A stretch of DNA of 44,955 nucleotides, from the NCBI GenBank assembly GCA_009779895.1, contig WRBB01000024.1:1-44955 (forward strand), in the 5' to 3' direction. A program made the translations under genes and the position numbers. The notes beneath the pieces are model-generated. The model searched no databases. It was not told the origin of the DNA and saw only the letters and a list, made by a program, of their open reading frames with translations. The DNA is from Lachnospiraceae bacterium (GTDB lineage: Bacteria; Bacillota; Clostridia; Lachnospirales; Lachnospiraceae). Below are positions 8,850 to 16,992 of the stretch, one piece after another (the first letter of the stretch is position 1; each line of letters starts with the position of its first letter).

Positions 8850-11800
8850 TTACAGCCGTATTTCAACAGGTTTCTCTACTACTTTCACCATTTGCTCACC
8901 AAAACGATTGCGCAACCTTGCCAAAATTTCCGGACTAATCCGAATATTACGATTCCTTGACAGACGTTTGGTGGCATGCTCTGCCCGCAAATAAATCACC
9001 ACTTCATCATCCCCCTCAAAATCCGCTAACTCCGTATAAACATTTTGCTCACTTTCCGAAAAAGCATCTTTATCCGAAAATTGTATCCATAGTTCTTTTT
9101 TTATAACCATAAAAGGGCTAATCTTCTCACAGATTAGCTTTGCCGGACGATCATCCTCTTCCGACACACGCCCACGAACAAAAATTTTACTATCCACTTG
9201 TAAATATTGCCGGTTACTCTCATAATCCCGCGGAAATATAACCACCTCAACCGTTCCCAATAAATCTTCTACTGTAATAAAGGCCATTTGTTGATTGGTT
9301 TTCGTAAACTTTGTGGTAAGGTCAACAATCATACCACCAATAATTACTTTCGCACCATCATAGATCTTACGTTCCTCCTCTTCCTCCGGAGCAAGAAAAT
9401 CCAAACTGGTGACAGATATGGTACGCCGCCAATGTTCTTCATCTTCATCCAAAGGATGGCCGCTCACATAAACCCCCAGTACATCTTTTTCTTGTGCCAA
9501 TCTTGTACTTTTATCAAATTCACCAATATCCGGCAACTTAATTTCAAATGCTTCTTTTTCCGCCTCACTTACAATATCAAACAAAGACATCTGGCCGGAC
9601 ATACTATGTTTCTTATCTTTACCCAGCTTATCTACAATCTTTCCATAAATCTCCACCAACTGCTTTCTCGTACCCTCCAGATTGTCAAAAGCCCCTGCTT
9701 TAATTAAGTTTTCAATTGCCCGCTTATTCAAAGCCTCCTTGGACATCATCCTTGTAATAAAATCTTCTAAACTTTTGAATAAACCGGACGCTTCCCGCTC
9801 CGCAACAATACCGACAATCACCCCCTGCCCCAAACCTTTAATCGCAGACAAACCATAACGAATCTCATCCTGAAATACGGTAAAGGCCGCATAACCACCG
9901 TTGATATCGGGAGGGAGTATATTAATTTTCATTTGACGGCAGGCATAAATATATTCTGCCACCTTACTATTGTGGTCAATCACAGATGTCAGCAAAGCCG
10001 CCATAAATTCTACCGGAAAATAATACTTTAACCATGCTGTTTGGTAAGAAACCACACCATAAGCTGCGGCATGGGATTTATTAAACGCATACTTTGCAAA
10101 ATCTATCATCTCATCATAAATCTTATTGGCCACTGTTTCAGAAATACCATTGTTGACACAACCGGGCACGTTATGTTCCACGTCACCATACACAAAAACC
10201 TGACGCTCTTTTTCCATCACGTCACCTTTTTTCTTGGACATCGCACGACGCAAAATATCACTGCGCCCTAAGGTATAACCTGCCAAATCACGCACGATTT
10301 GCATAACCTGTTCTTGATACACAATACATCCATAAGTCGGTTCTAAAATCGTTTTTAGCGCCGGACAATCATAAGTAACTGTAGCCGCTTGATTTTTCCC
10401 TTTGATGTATTGCGGAATAAAATCCATCGGTCCCGGACGATAAAGCGCAATACCGGCAATCAAATCTTCTAGCACATGGGGTTTGAGCTCTTTCATAAAA
10501 TTCTTCATACCGGCACTTTCTACTTGAAAAATCCCATCTGTTTGCCCGGTACCAATGTATTCCAACACCTTGCTATCCTGGTAATCAATCTGATTGATAT
10601 CCAAATCAGGCTGTTTTTTTCGAATTAATTGAACGGCATTTTCAATGACCGTCAATGTTCGCAAACCCAAAAAGTCCATTTTGAGTAGACCTAGCTCTTC
10701 CAATGTATTCATGGTAAATTCCGTGGTGATGGAACCATCTGCAGCCTTAGAAAGCGGCACATATTCAGAGGCGGCAAGTTTACTAATCACCACACCTGCT
10801 GCATGCATGGAACTATGCCTGGGCAAACCCTCCAAACGTTTGGCATTGTCAATCAAATCCTTGACTCGTTCATCATTTTCATAAGCAATACGCAAATCTT
10901 GATTGCTATGCATCGCTTTATCAATGGTAATGCTCAACTCCGTAGGTATCATCTTGGCGATACCATCTACAAAAGCATAAGGCAAATCCATCACCCGGCC
11001 CACATCACGAATCACACCACGTGCCGCCATCGTACCAAAGGTAATAATCTGCACGACTCGGTCAGAGCCATATTTTCCCACAACATAATCAATCACTTCT
11101 TGTCTTCTTTCATAACAAAAATCTATATCAATATCCGGCAAAGAAACCCGCTCCGGATTCAAAAAACGTTCAAACAACAATTGATAATGAATCGGGTCAA
11201 TATCCGTAATCTCTAAGCAATAGGCCACAATACTACCCGCCGCAGAACCACGACCCGGACCTACGGAAATACCATTGTCCTTGGCATACTTAATAAAATC
11301 CCAAACAATCAAAAAATAATCCACAAAACCCATGTCAATGATGGTATCTAATTCAAACGCCAAACGCGCTTGATGCTGAGACGCCGCGTCCCCATAACGC
11401 TTTGCCAAACCCGCTTGGCAAAGTTTTTTTAAATATTCAGTGGCTGTGAAACCCTCCGGCACGTCATATTCCGGCAATTTTGTCACACCAAATTCAATCT
11501 CCACCTCACAACGGTCTGCAATCATTTGTGTATTTTCCAAGGCTTTCTCCGCGTAAGGAAATAAGGCCGCCATCTCACTCGGTGATTTCACAAAATATTG
11601 ACCACCCTCATAGCGCATACGATCTTCATCCGCCAATTTTTTTGCCGTTTGAATACACAACAAAATATCATGAGGATAAACATCATCTGCATAAGTATAA
11701 TGCACATCATTGGTCACCACCAACGCAATCTCTAACTCTTCTGACATAGACAATAGGGTTTGATTGACCAAACGCTGCTCCGAAATACCATGGTCTTGCA

Positions 11801-12335
11801 TTTCTAAAAAGTAATGATCCGCACCAAAAATATCTCGATATGCTAAGGCAGCTTTTTTTGCTTCTTCTACCAAACCTCTAGTAATCAGGCGCTGTACTTC
11901 CCCTGCCAAACAAGCACTAAGCGCAATCAAACCCGCGCTATATTTGCGCAACACTTCCTTATCCACCCGCGGACGATAATAAAACCCCTCCACATACCCA
12001 ATGGAAACAATCTTCATCAAATTGGCATAACCTTGATTGTTTTCGGCCAACAAAACCAGGTGATGATATCGTTCTTCACCACCTGAAACCTCACGGTCAA
12101 AACGTGAACTCGGTGCTACGTACACTTCGCAGCCAATAATTGGTTTGATGCCTGCCGCCTTGGCTTCTTTATAAAACTCTATGACACCATACATGGCACC
12201 ATGATCCGTAATGGCAGCACTATTCATACCAAGTTCTTTCACACGTGAAATGTATTCTTTTATTTTATTTGAACCGTCCAAAAGACTATATTCTGTATGA
12301 ACGTGAAGGTGGGTAAAGTTGGGGGTGCTTTGCAT
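8850..12335 (-). CDS. dnaE: DNA polymerase III alpha subunit
   Basis: Replicative DNA polymerase of the DnaE type, 1161 residues. The N-terminal PHP domain starts with FTHLHVHTEYSLLDGS and continues ITDHGAMYG and GIKPIIGCEVYVA. The polymerase core has SVGPGRGSAAGS and the catalytic LPDIDIDF block at about residues 360-410. Helix-hairpin-helix and OB-fold regions follow (GGMIVDLTTKFTKTNQQMAF near residue 1000). No DEDD exonuclease is inserted, which separates it from PolC. I place the start at 12335 (MQSTPNFTH), six bases after GAGG; an in-frame ATG four codons upstream overlaps that site. pfkA, murI and the DUF1934 gene follow. In PolC-containing Firmicutes this enzyme extends primers; whether PolC is present cannot be seen here. 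Confidence 0.95.
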   Translation of the reverse strand: MQSTPNFTHLHVHTEYSLLDGSNKIKEYISRVKELGMNSAAITDHGAMYGVIEFYKEAKAAGIKPIIGCEVYVAPSSRFDREVSGGEERYHHLVLLAENNQGYANLMKIVSIGYVEGFYYRPRVDKEVLRKYSAGLIALSACLAGEVQRLITRGLVEEAKKAALAYRDIFGADHYFLEMQDHGISEQRLVNQTLLSMSEELEIALVVTNDVHYTYADDVYPHDILLCIQTAKKLADEDRMRYEGGQYFVKSPSEMAALFPYAEKALENTQMIADRCEVEIEFGVTKLPEYDVPEGFTATEYLKKLCQAGLAKRYGDAASQHQARLAFELDTIIDMGFVDYFLIVWDFIKYAKDNGISVGPGRGSAAGSIVAYCLEITDIDPIHYQLLFERFLNPERVSLPDIDIDFCYERRQEVIDYVVGKYGSDRVVQIITFGTMAARGVIRDVGRVMDLPYAFVDGIAKMIPTELSITIDKAMHSNQDLRIAYENDERVKDLIDNAKRLEGLPRHSSMHAAGVVISKLAASEYVPLSKAADGSITTEFTMNTLEELGLLKMDFLGLRTLTVIENAVQLIRKKQPDLDINQIDYQDSKVLEYIGTGQTDGIFQVESAGMKNFMKELKPHVLEDLIAGIALYRPGPMDFIPQYIKGKNQAATVTYDCPALKTILEPTYGCIVYQEQVMQIVRDLAGYTLGRSDILRRAMSKKKGDVMEKERQVFVYGDVEHNVPGCVNNGISETVANKIYDEMIDFAKYAFNKSHAAAYGVVSYQTAWLKYYFPVEFMAALLTSVIDHNSKVAEYIYACRQMKINILPPDINGGYAAFTVFQDEIRYGLSAIKGLGQGVIVGIVAEREASGLFKSLEDFITRMMSKEALNKRAIENLIKAGAFDNLEGTRKQLVEIYGKIVDKLGKDKKHSMSGQMSLFDIVSEAEKEAFEIKLPDIGEFDKSTRLAQEKDVLGVYVSGHPLDEDEEHWRRTISVTSLDFLAPEEEEERKIYDGAKVIIGGMIVDLTTKFTKTNQQMAFITVEDLLGTVEVVIFPRDYESNRQYLQVDSKIFVRGRVSEEDDRPAKLICEKISPFMVIKKELWIQFSDKDAFSESEQNVYTELADFEGDDEVVIYLRAEHATKRLSRNRNIRISPEILARLRNRFGEQMVKVVEKPVEIRL

Positions 12336-12387
12336 AAAATACCTCAAATTTTGTTTGGTTTACTAACGAAAGGTTTCAAACAAACAT

Positions 12388-12412
12388 CGCCTTGTTGCAA
12401 TGCAACAAGGCG
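12388..12412 (-). terminator. Perfect 11-bp hairpin between the 78-aa gene and dnaE
   Basis: CGCCTTGTTGC, loop of three, GCAACAAGGCG, a perfect stem. On the minus strand it is followed by GATGTTTGTTTG, which is only weakly T-rich. It may be a partial terminator or processing site separating the 78-aa gene from dnaE rather than a full stop. Confidence 0.5.
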
Positions 12413-12454
12413 AATGCGATTGCGATTCTTTCCTACTATTGTTTCAAGCACTGA

Positions 12455-12691
12455 TTACCCGCCCGAAACCATAAAATGAATCAAACGATCGATATCTTCT
12501 TTTTCATAAGCGAGAATCTCCAACTCCGGAATCTCTCCACTGGAAAATATATGTGCCATGGAAACGTACTGAGACAATTTTGATTTTAAGTTCAGTCTAT
12601 CCCCTTCGCCTGTTACCAATTCTACTTTTCCTACACATGCGTCAACCACCTTAAAAAAGGCATCAATATCTGTAATATTTTGTACTTTCAT
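12455..12691 (-). CDS. Small conserved-looking protein of unknown function
   Basis: A 78-residue acidic protein starting MKVQNITDIDAFFKVVDACV at 12691, behind AAGGAG. An upstream in-frame ATG at 12745 exists, but the extra residues look like untranslated leader and have no binding site. The middle carries GKVELVTGEGDRLNLKSKLSQYV and the end EKEDIDRLIHFMVSGG. I have seen small Lachnospiraceae proteins of this type, sometimes labelled polya polymerase without basis, but I know no function. A good promoter lies at 12769-12797 and a hairpin follows the stop, so it is a real transcription unit upstream of dnaE. Confidence 0.7.
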   Translation of the reverse strand: MKVQNITDIDAFFKVVDACVGKVELVTGEGDRLNLKSKLSQYVSMAHIFSSGEIPELEILAYEKEDIDRLIHFMVSGG

Positions 12692-12768
12692 CGTCTTTGT
12701 CTCCTTTATATCATCACGCCAATTCTTTCCCTTACAAACTTGCATTTTTATGCTACAAGCTTTCTCCT

Positions 12769-12797
12769 ATTATACTGCATTTTTCAAAAAATGTGAA
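12769..12797 (-). promoter_or_regulatory. Promoter for the 78-aa gene (and perhaps dnaE)
   Basis: Minus strand: TTCACA (12797-12792), 17-base spacer, TATAAT (12774-12769). It is back to back with the plus-strand promoter at 12816-12844. Confidence 0.75.
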
Positions 12798-12815
12798 TTG
12801 ATATTTATCTTTCAA

Positions 12816-12844
12816 ATGACAACAAAAGGTTTTTATGATAGAAT
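12816..12844 (+). promoter_or_regulatory. Promoter of the DMT transporter gene
   Basis: ATGACA (12816-12821), 17-base spacer, TAGAAT (12839-12844). It leaves about 90 bases of leader before the ATG at 12944. Confidence 0.65.
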
Positions 12845-12943
12845 CAGATGGGCAATGAATGGGCATTCGTGCTTATTCATAAAAATGAGGGGTATCATAA
12901 ATTTGATTGGAAAAACTTAGAAAGCAGAGGTAACCCTATTCCC

Positions 12944-13855
12944 ATGAACAAACGTAAACTTATCGTTGGAATCATTTGTGCTCTAATCGTTCAACTCATC
13001 TTTGGCTTTAGTCTTGTTTTTACCAGTTTTGGTCTCGCTGTTGCAACACCAATGTCACTTCTTGCTTGGCGTTTTCTTTGTGCTTTCATGATCTTTCAAA
13101 TCTGCATTTGGCTTGGCATTATTCAAGTTAACTTAAAAGGGAAAACCTTAACACCTTTATTGATTATTGCAGTATTTTTCCCTTTTCTCTATTTTGTAGG
13201 CGAAACCATTGGGGTAAATCTAACATCCGCCTCAGAAAGTGGTGCTATGATAGCAGTCATTCCAATCGCTACTTTGACTTTCTCCGCACTTATTTTAAAA
13301 ATCAAACCAAGCAAAATGCAAGCACTTGGAATATTGGTTAGTATACTAGGAATTATAATCATCGTAATACGCCAAGGGATTGATTTGATTTTTAATCCTC
13401 TCGGATATGCCATGTTAAGCCTAGCAGTCATTTCGTATGCGCTTTATGGGGTTTTTGCCCAAAAGGCAAAGGATTTTTCAGCTTCCGAAAAATCCTATAT
13501 CATGAGCATCATAGGAGCCGTTACTTTTACGATTTTAGCCTCTATCGAAAATATCATACATGGAACCTTTACAAACTTTCTTTTATTACCAATACAATAC
13601 CCAACATTCTTGCTTTCCATCCTGTATTTAGGAATTGGTAGTTCCATTGGAGCATTTCTACTATATAATACTGCCATTGATTGCATTGGTGCGAACCGCG
13701 CTGTTTCATTTGCAGGTGTTTCAACTGTTGTTGCCATAACATCCGGTATTCTGATTTTAAATGAAACCTTTACTTTGATACAAGGAATTGGTGCTGTTCT
13801 AGTCATTGCCGGCGTTTATATTGCAAATGTTTTAACAAAAAGGAAAAAAAGCTAA
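12944..13855 (+). CDS. DMT-superfamily (EamA) transporter
   Basis: An inner-membrane carrier of 303 residues with about ten hydrophobic helices arranged as two EamA repeats. The first begins KLIVGIICALIVQLIFGFSL and contains PMSLLAWRFLCAFM; the second contains the LGIGSSIGAFLLYNTAID and NRAVSFAGVSTVVAI segments typical of drug/metabolite exporters. The start is set at 12944 because the 32 residues encoded upstream are hydrophilic and unlike the family. The binding site AGAGG is rather distant (12 bases). Substrate cannot be inferred. It is monocistronic and convergent with the MutS2-like gene: the two stop codons overlap by four bases. Confidence 0.88.
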   Translation: MNKRKLIVGIICALIVQLIFGFSLVFTSFGLAVATPMSLLAWRFLCAFMIFQICIWLGIIQVNLKGKTLTPLLIIAVFFPFLYFVGETIGVNLTSASESGAMIAVIPIATLTFSALILKIKPSKMQALGILVSILGIIIIVIRQGIDLIFNPLGYAMLSLAVISYALYGVFAQKAKDFSASEKSYIMSIIGAVTFTILASIENIIHGTFTNFLLLPIQYPTFLLSILYLGIGSSIGAFLLYNTAIDCIGANRAVSFAGVSTVVAITSGILILNETFTLIQGIGAVLVIAGVYIANVLTKRKKS

Positions 13856-15750
13856 TGCCTTGTATGCATCTCCTTTTGAATTTTTTTCAACGCTTTCTTA
13901 GACCCTCGTTTGATATCATGTTCTAGCTTACGCTCTGAAAACGCAGTGAACAATGTACTGATATCATAACCTGCCGGATATAATTCTGTAGCAGGAAGCT
14001 CTAACGAAATACGTTTATTATGAAACTCTTTAATCTCTCCATCCACAAAAACAAGCAAATTCCCATGCTTATCTTCTTCCCGATAAACAATCCCGAATTG
14101 ATCTGACATAGCAAATTTAACCCGATCTCCTACTTGGTATTGGTATTTGTCTGTCGCTTTCCTATACACAACTTTTGCTTGCCGCACCTTTTTGCTTTCC
14201 AGATACTGATAATTGTACGCCTTATGATTCATATACTTTTCGGCTTTTATTCTTACACGTTCAGGCAACTGCATCTTTTCAGCTATCCAAAGGGCATTAC
14301 TAACACCGGACTTTCCTATGACCATCTTGTAAAGCGGCGTTAATGTTTTATGATCAAACAACATCGCCGCATTGACAAAATCCGGGTGATTTTCCCCGTA
14401 ATGCTTGATTTCTCCGTAGTGTGTGGTGGCAACTGTGATACAACCCATCTGATAAAACTGCTCTAAAATAGCAATGGCCAATCCTGCCCCTTCGTTTGGT
14501 TCCGTACCACTCCCGATCTCATCAAATAACAACAAAGTACTTTTATCCGCATTTTTCATAATATCCGCGATGTTTTTCATATGGGAGGAAAATGTACTTA
14601 ACGCATTTTCTAAGCTCTGATCATCTCCCAAATCAACAAAAATTTTATCAAAAATCGAAATTTCACTATTCACATCAGCTTCAATGTGAAAGCCGGACAT
14701 AATCGCAAGGGTTAAAATGCCAATGGTCTTTAATACCAACGTTTTTCCTCCGGCATTTGGACCGGTAATAATCAAACTCCGGTAATCTTTACCAATCTCA
14801 AAATCCAAGGGAATCACTTCACCTACTAAAAGGGGATGCTTGCCTTGCACAATATGGGTATAGCTATGTTCATTTACCTTGGGGGCGATACCATCTATGC
14901 TACGGCTATACTTCCCTTTGGCAAAAATCATATCATATTGGGCAATCAGCTCCATATTCACCCGAATCGAATGGATATGCTCGTGAATTGAGCCTGTAAG
15001 AGCCGCAAGGATTTGATACACTTCCATGGTTTCTTCCACTTGAAGATTCGCCAATTCTCCTTGCAATTTTGCGACGGTATGAGGTTCTACAAACACTGTG
15101 GAGCCTTTGGCTGATACCTCAATGACAACACCGGGCACTTGATTTTTATAAGACGCCTTGATGGGAACGGTATGATGTCCATTCTTTTCACTGATATAAG
15201 TATCTTGCAGATATGTTTTATTGGCAGGATGTTTTAAAAATCGCTGCAACTTTTCCTGTATCTTATTTTCCACTTCATCTTTTCTTTGCCTGATATTTTT
15301 TAATGTCTTACTGGCAGAAGAATCTACCTGATTGTTCTTGATGGCTTGAAAAATTTCATCTTCAACATGAACCAGCTCTGTCATGCCGGAGCTATATGCG
15401 GCTAATGTGGGACCATAAAATGCATTTTCCAACATAAAATGTTTCATCTTCCGGCATCCTCGTAAAAACTCATAAAGTTCCATGAGTACAGCGGGTTCTA
15501 AAACGATACCTTTCTCAACTTGAAGCATCGCTGATACAACACCTTGCACGCCCATAATGGGAACTTGCCCTCTTGCGTCCAAAATTTCTCTGGCCTCGGT
15601 GGTTTCTTTCAAACGATTTTTTACAACACCCACATTGGAACTGGGTTTGAGTTGTTCCATAAGGTTTCGCCCCATATCACTGACGCAAAATGATGTTACC
15701 TTGTCTCGTAGTTTGTTATATTCTAATTTTTCAAATGTTTTTTCATTCAT
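13852..15750 (-). CDS. MutS2-like ATPase lacking the Smr nuclease domain
   Basis: A MutS-superfamily protein of 632 residues, nearest to MutS2. It has the MutS2-type start NEKTFEKLEYNKLRDKV and a coiled core around residues 140-250 with KGSTVFVEPHTV. The ABC-type ATPase has Walker A GPNAGGKT (330-337), then DLGDDQSLENALSTFSSHM, Walker B LLLFDEIGSGTEP (about 405-418) and TTHYGEIK. MutS2 proteins act on branched DNA or collided ribosomes. They are usually about 780 residues and end in an Smr domain; here the protein ends with a basic tail and no Smr. ATG 15762 is an alternative start. A consensus promoter, structured leader and intrinsic terminator precede it, so expression is probably controlled by attenuation. 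It could instead belong to a separate MutS subfamily. Confidence 0.85.
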   Translation of the reverse strand: MNEKTFEKLEYNKLRDKVTSFCVSDMGRNLMEQLKPSSNVGVVKNRLKETTEAREILDARGQVPIMGVQGVVSAMLQVEKGIVLEPAVLMELYEFLRGCRKMKHFMLENAFYGPTLAAYSSGMTELVHVEDEIFQAIKNNQVDSSASKTLKNIRQRKDEVENKIQEKLQRFLKHPANKTYLQDTYISEKNGHHTVPIKASYKNQVPGVVIEVSAKGSTVFVEPHTVAKLQGELANLQVEETMEVYQILAALTGSIHEHIHSIRVNMELIAQYDMIFAKGKYSRSIDGIAPKVNEHSYTHIVQGKHPLLVGEVIPLDFEIGKDYRSLIITGPNAGGKTLVLKTIGILTLAIMSGFHIEADVNSEISIFDKIFVDLGDDQSLENALSTFSSHMKNIADIMKNADKSTLLLFDEIGSGTEPNEGAGLAIAILEQFYQMGCITVATTHYGEIKHYGENHPDFVNAAMLFDHKTLTPLYKMVIGKSGVSNALWIAEKMQLPERVRIKAEKYMNHKAYNYQYLESKKVRQAKVVYRKATDKYQYQVGDRVKFAMSDQFGIVYREEDKHGNLLVFVDGEIKEFHNKRISLELPATELYPAGYDISTLFTAFSERKLEHDIKRGSKKALKKIQKEMHTRH

Positions 15751-15807
15751 GTGTTTATTCATCCTTATATCCTGTTTGATGTTGTTGAATGAAGAAACCC
15801 CACACAT

Positions 15808-15830
15808 AAAAAAACCGCGTAGATACGCAG
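15808..15830 (-). terminator. Intrinsic terminator in the leader of the MutS2-like gene
   Basis: Minus strand CTGCG-TATCTA-CGCGG (15830-15815) forms a 5-6 bp stem with a four-base loop and is followed directly by seven T (15814-15808). It ends about 58 bases before the ATG at 15750. A terminator placed inside a leader and followed by a gene without a second clear promoter suggests attenuation. Confidence 0.65.
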
Positions 15831-16052
15831 TCGCAATTTAACATAAAGTAAATCCATAAAGGTACTATGACCTTATCGGACGATTGCAAATGAGAGGGTA
15901 TCTTCATAGGTTTAGATGATAATTTTGCACTACAACAGAGGGATTTTCCCCTCACAAAACAGCTTCACCACTGGGGTGAATATCATCCATATATAAAATT
16001 CCTATTTAGAGCTTCTCGCACTCACAAACTTACCTCGTTTTTCAATTTGATT
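15831..16052 (-). ncRNA. Candidate structured leader RNA upstream of the MutS2-like gene
   Basis: About 220 nt between a consensus promoter and a terminator, without an open frame of note. A 9-bp stem (minus TGGATGATA, 15989-15981, with TATCATCTA, 15921-15913) encloses two hairpins: TTCACC/GGTGAA (15964-15980) and GAGGG/CCCTC (15938-15953). A further stem CTATGA/TCATAG (15909-15904 with 15870-15865) follows. Inside its loop GCAATCG (15887-15881) can pair, 6 of 7, with CGACTGC (15833-15827), which overlaps the 5' arm of the terminator and could act as antiterminator. I compared it by eye with T-box, TPP, SAM, FMN, lysine, purine, cobalamin, c-di-GMP and yybP motifs and found no match. It may be a new riboswitch-like or protein-responsive leader, or an independent small RNA. 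Confidence 0.5.
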
Positions 16053-16058
16053 ACTTAA

Positions 16059-16087
16059 AGTTTATCTTTAAACGAAAAAAATGTCAA
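16059..16087 (-). promoter_or_regulatory. Near-consensus promoter for leader and MutS2-like gene
   Basis: Minus strand TTGACA (16087-16082), exactly 17 bases, TAAACT (16064-16059). This is the best -35 in the window. Transcription would start near 16052, giving a leader of about 300 nt before the ATG. Confidence 0.8.
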
Positions 16088-16118
16088 GGAGATGTTTATT
16101 TGTTTTCTTAAAAAACCA

Positions 16119-16848
16119 CTATTCAGACATAAACATTTCATCAAACGTCACCAAACGAACACCATATTCATCCGCCTTTGCAATACACTCCTCTGTAAAT
16201 CCTGACTTTGCAAAAATAAAAAGTTCCTGTTTCGTTTTACTAAAAAATGACGCACGCTCTAACAACAATACAAGGACATCAACCCCTACATATTTTTTTT
16301 GCCATTTGCATTCACCTACCAAAATTTCCTTATCATTCTTTCCAAACGCTAAAATATCTATCTCGTGTTCTATTGTATTCGGCGCATGTACACGTGGGTC
16401 TTTACCCCACCATGACCCGATTTCAGCAATGATAATATGAAAAATATCACTACCGTTATTTTTCTTTAACCACTCCATACAAAACCTCTCAAAAACCTTT
16501 GCTGTATACATACGCAAATCCTCTTGCATGGATGCCCAAATAAGCTCCTGTTTTTCACTTTCAATCAATATCTGCAATCACTTCAAAACCTTGTTGAAAA
16601 TTGCTCAATTCACCACGTACTTTAATCGTTCCGTCAAGTGCATTAATCGCTTTGGCTAATTGCTCCAAATTATCCACCGGTTTTGCTTGTGTAGCCGTAA
16701 AAAATATTGCACGCTTATCCTTTACAAACTCCCGAATCAACCTTGTTTTTCCAATTCTTCTACGTCCATAAATAACAGGCATTTCAAAACGTTTGCTCTT
16801 CATAAGCTTTTCTAAGTCTTGCAACTCTTTTTTTCTTCCGATAAACAT
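16119..16848 (-). pseudogene. ATPase with DUF234 nuclease-like C-terminus, internally deleted
   Basis: Remnant of an archaeal-type AAA ATPase of about 460 residues. The first frame (16848-16561) holds the start MFIGRKKELQDLEKLMKSKR and Walker A YGRRRIGKTRLI, then stops after 95 residues. An overlapping frame (16577-16119) holds the C-terminal domain: YTAKVFERFCMEWL, IGSWWGKDPR, HEIDILAFG and GECKWQ, the DUF234 pattern with a PD-(D/E)XK-like E-x-K. About 200 residues of ATPase core, including Walker B and the winged-helix region, are missing between them, so this is a deletion plus frameshift. In intact form these proteins are accessory, of uncertain role, perhaps defence-related. A perfect hairpin lies just upstream. 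Confidence 0.85.
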
Positions 16849-16896
16849 GATCTTCTCCCCTTACTGAATCATAGAAATCATATACTCTACTTTCAT

Positions 16897-16946
16897 TTCA
16901 CGCACATGAACTTCGTGTTCGTGAAGTTCATGTGCGTGAAGTTCAT
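16897..16946. repeat. 18-bp perfect inverted repeat made of 15-bp units
   Basis: TTCACGCACATGAACTTC (16897-16914), eight-base loop, then its exact complement (16923-16940). The plus strand also repeats GTGAAGTTCAT at 16921-16931 and 16936-16946. On the minus strand this reads as two near-identical 15-base units, ATGAACTTCACGCAC and ATGAACTTCACGAAC, followed by an inverted copy. No T-tract follows on either strand. It lies between the AAA-ATPase gene and the DUF234 pseudogene. Confidence 0.85.
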
Positions 16947-16992
16947 TTTATCATGTTTTCATTCCTATTTCAAATAACTTCTTTATTCCTAA

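Noticed and set aside
15808-16052. T-box leader before the MutS2-like gene
   Set aside because: The conserved T-box core (AGGGTGG...ACCGCG type) is absent, and the gene is not a tRNA-synthetase or amino-acid gene; ACGCGG before the T-run is only part of the terminator stem.
16897-16940. Rho-independent terminator for the AAA-ATPase gene
   Set aside because: The stem is perfect but no T-run follows on either strand.
16897-16946. CRISPR repeat
   Set aside because: Units are 15 bp, adjacent rather than spaced, and partly inverted; no cas genes and no array.
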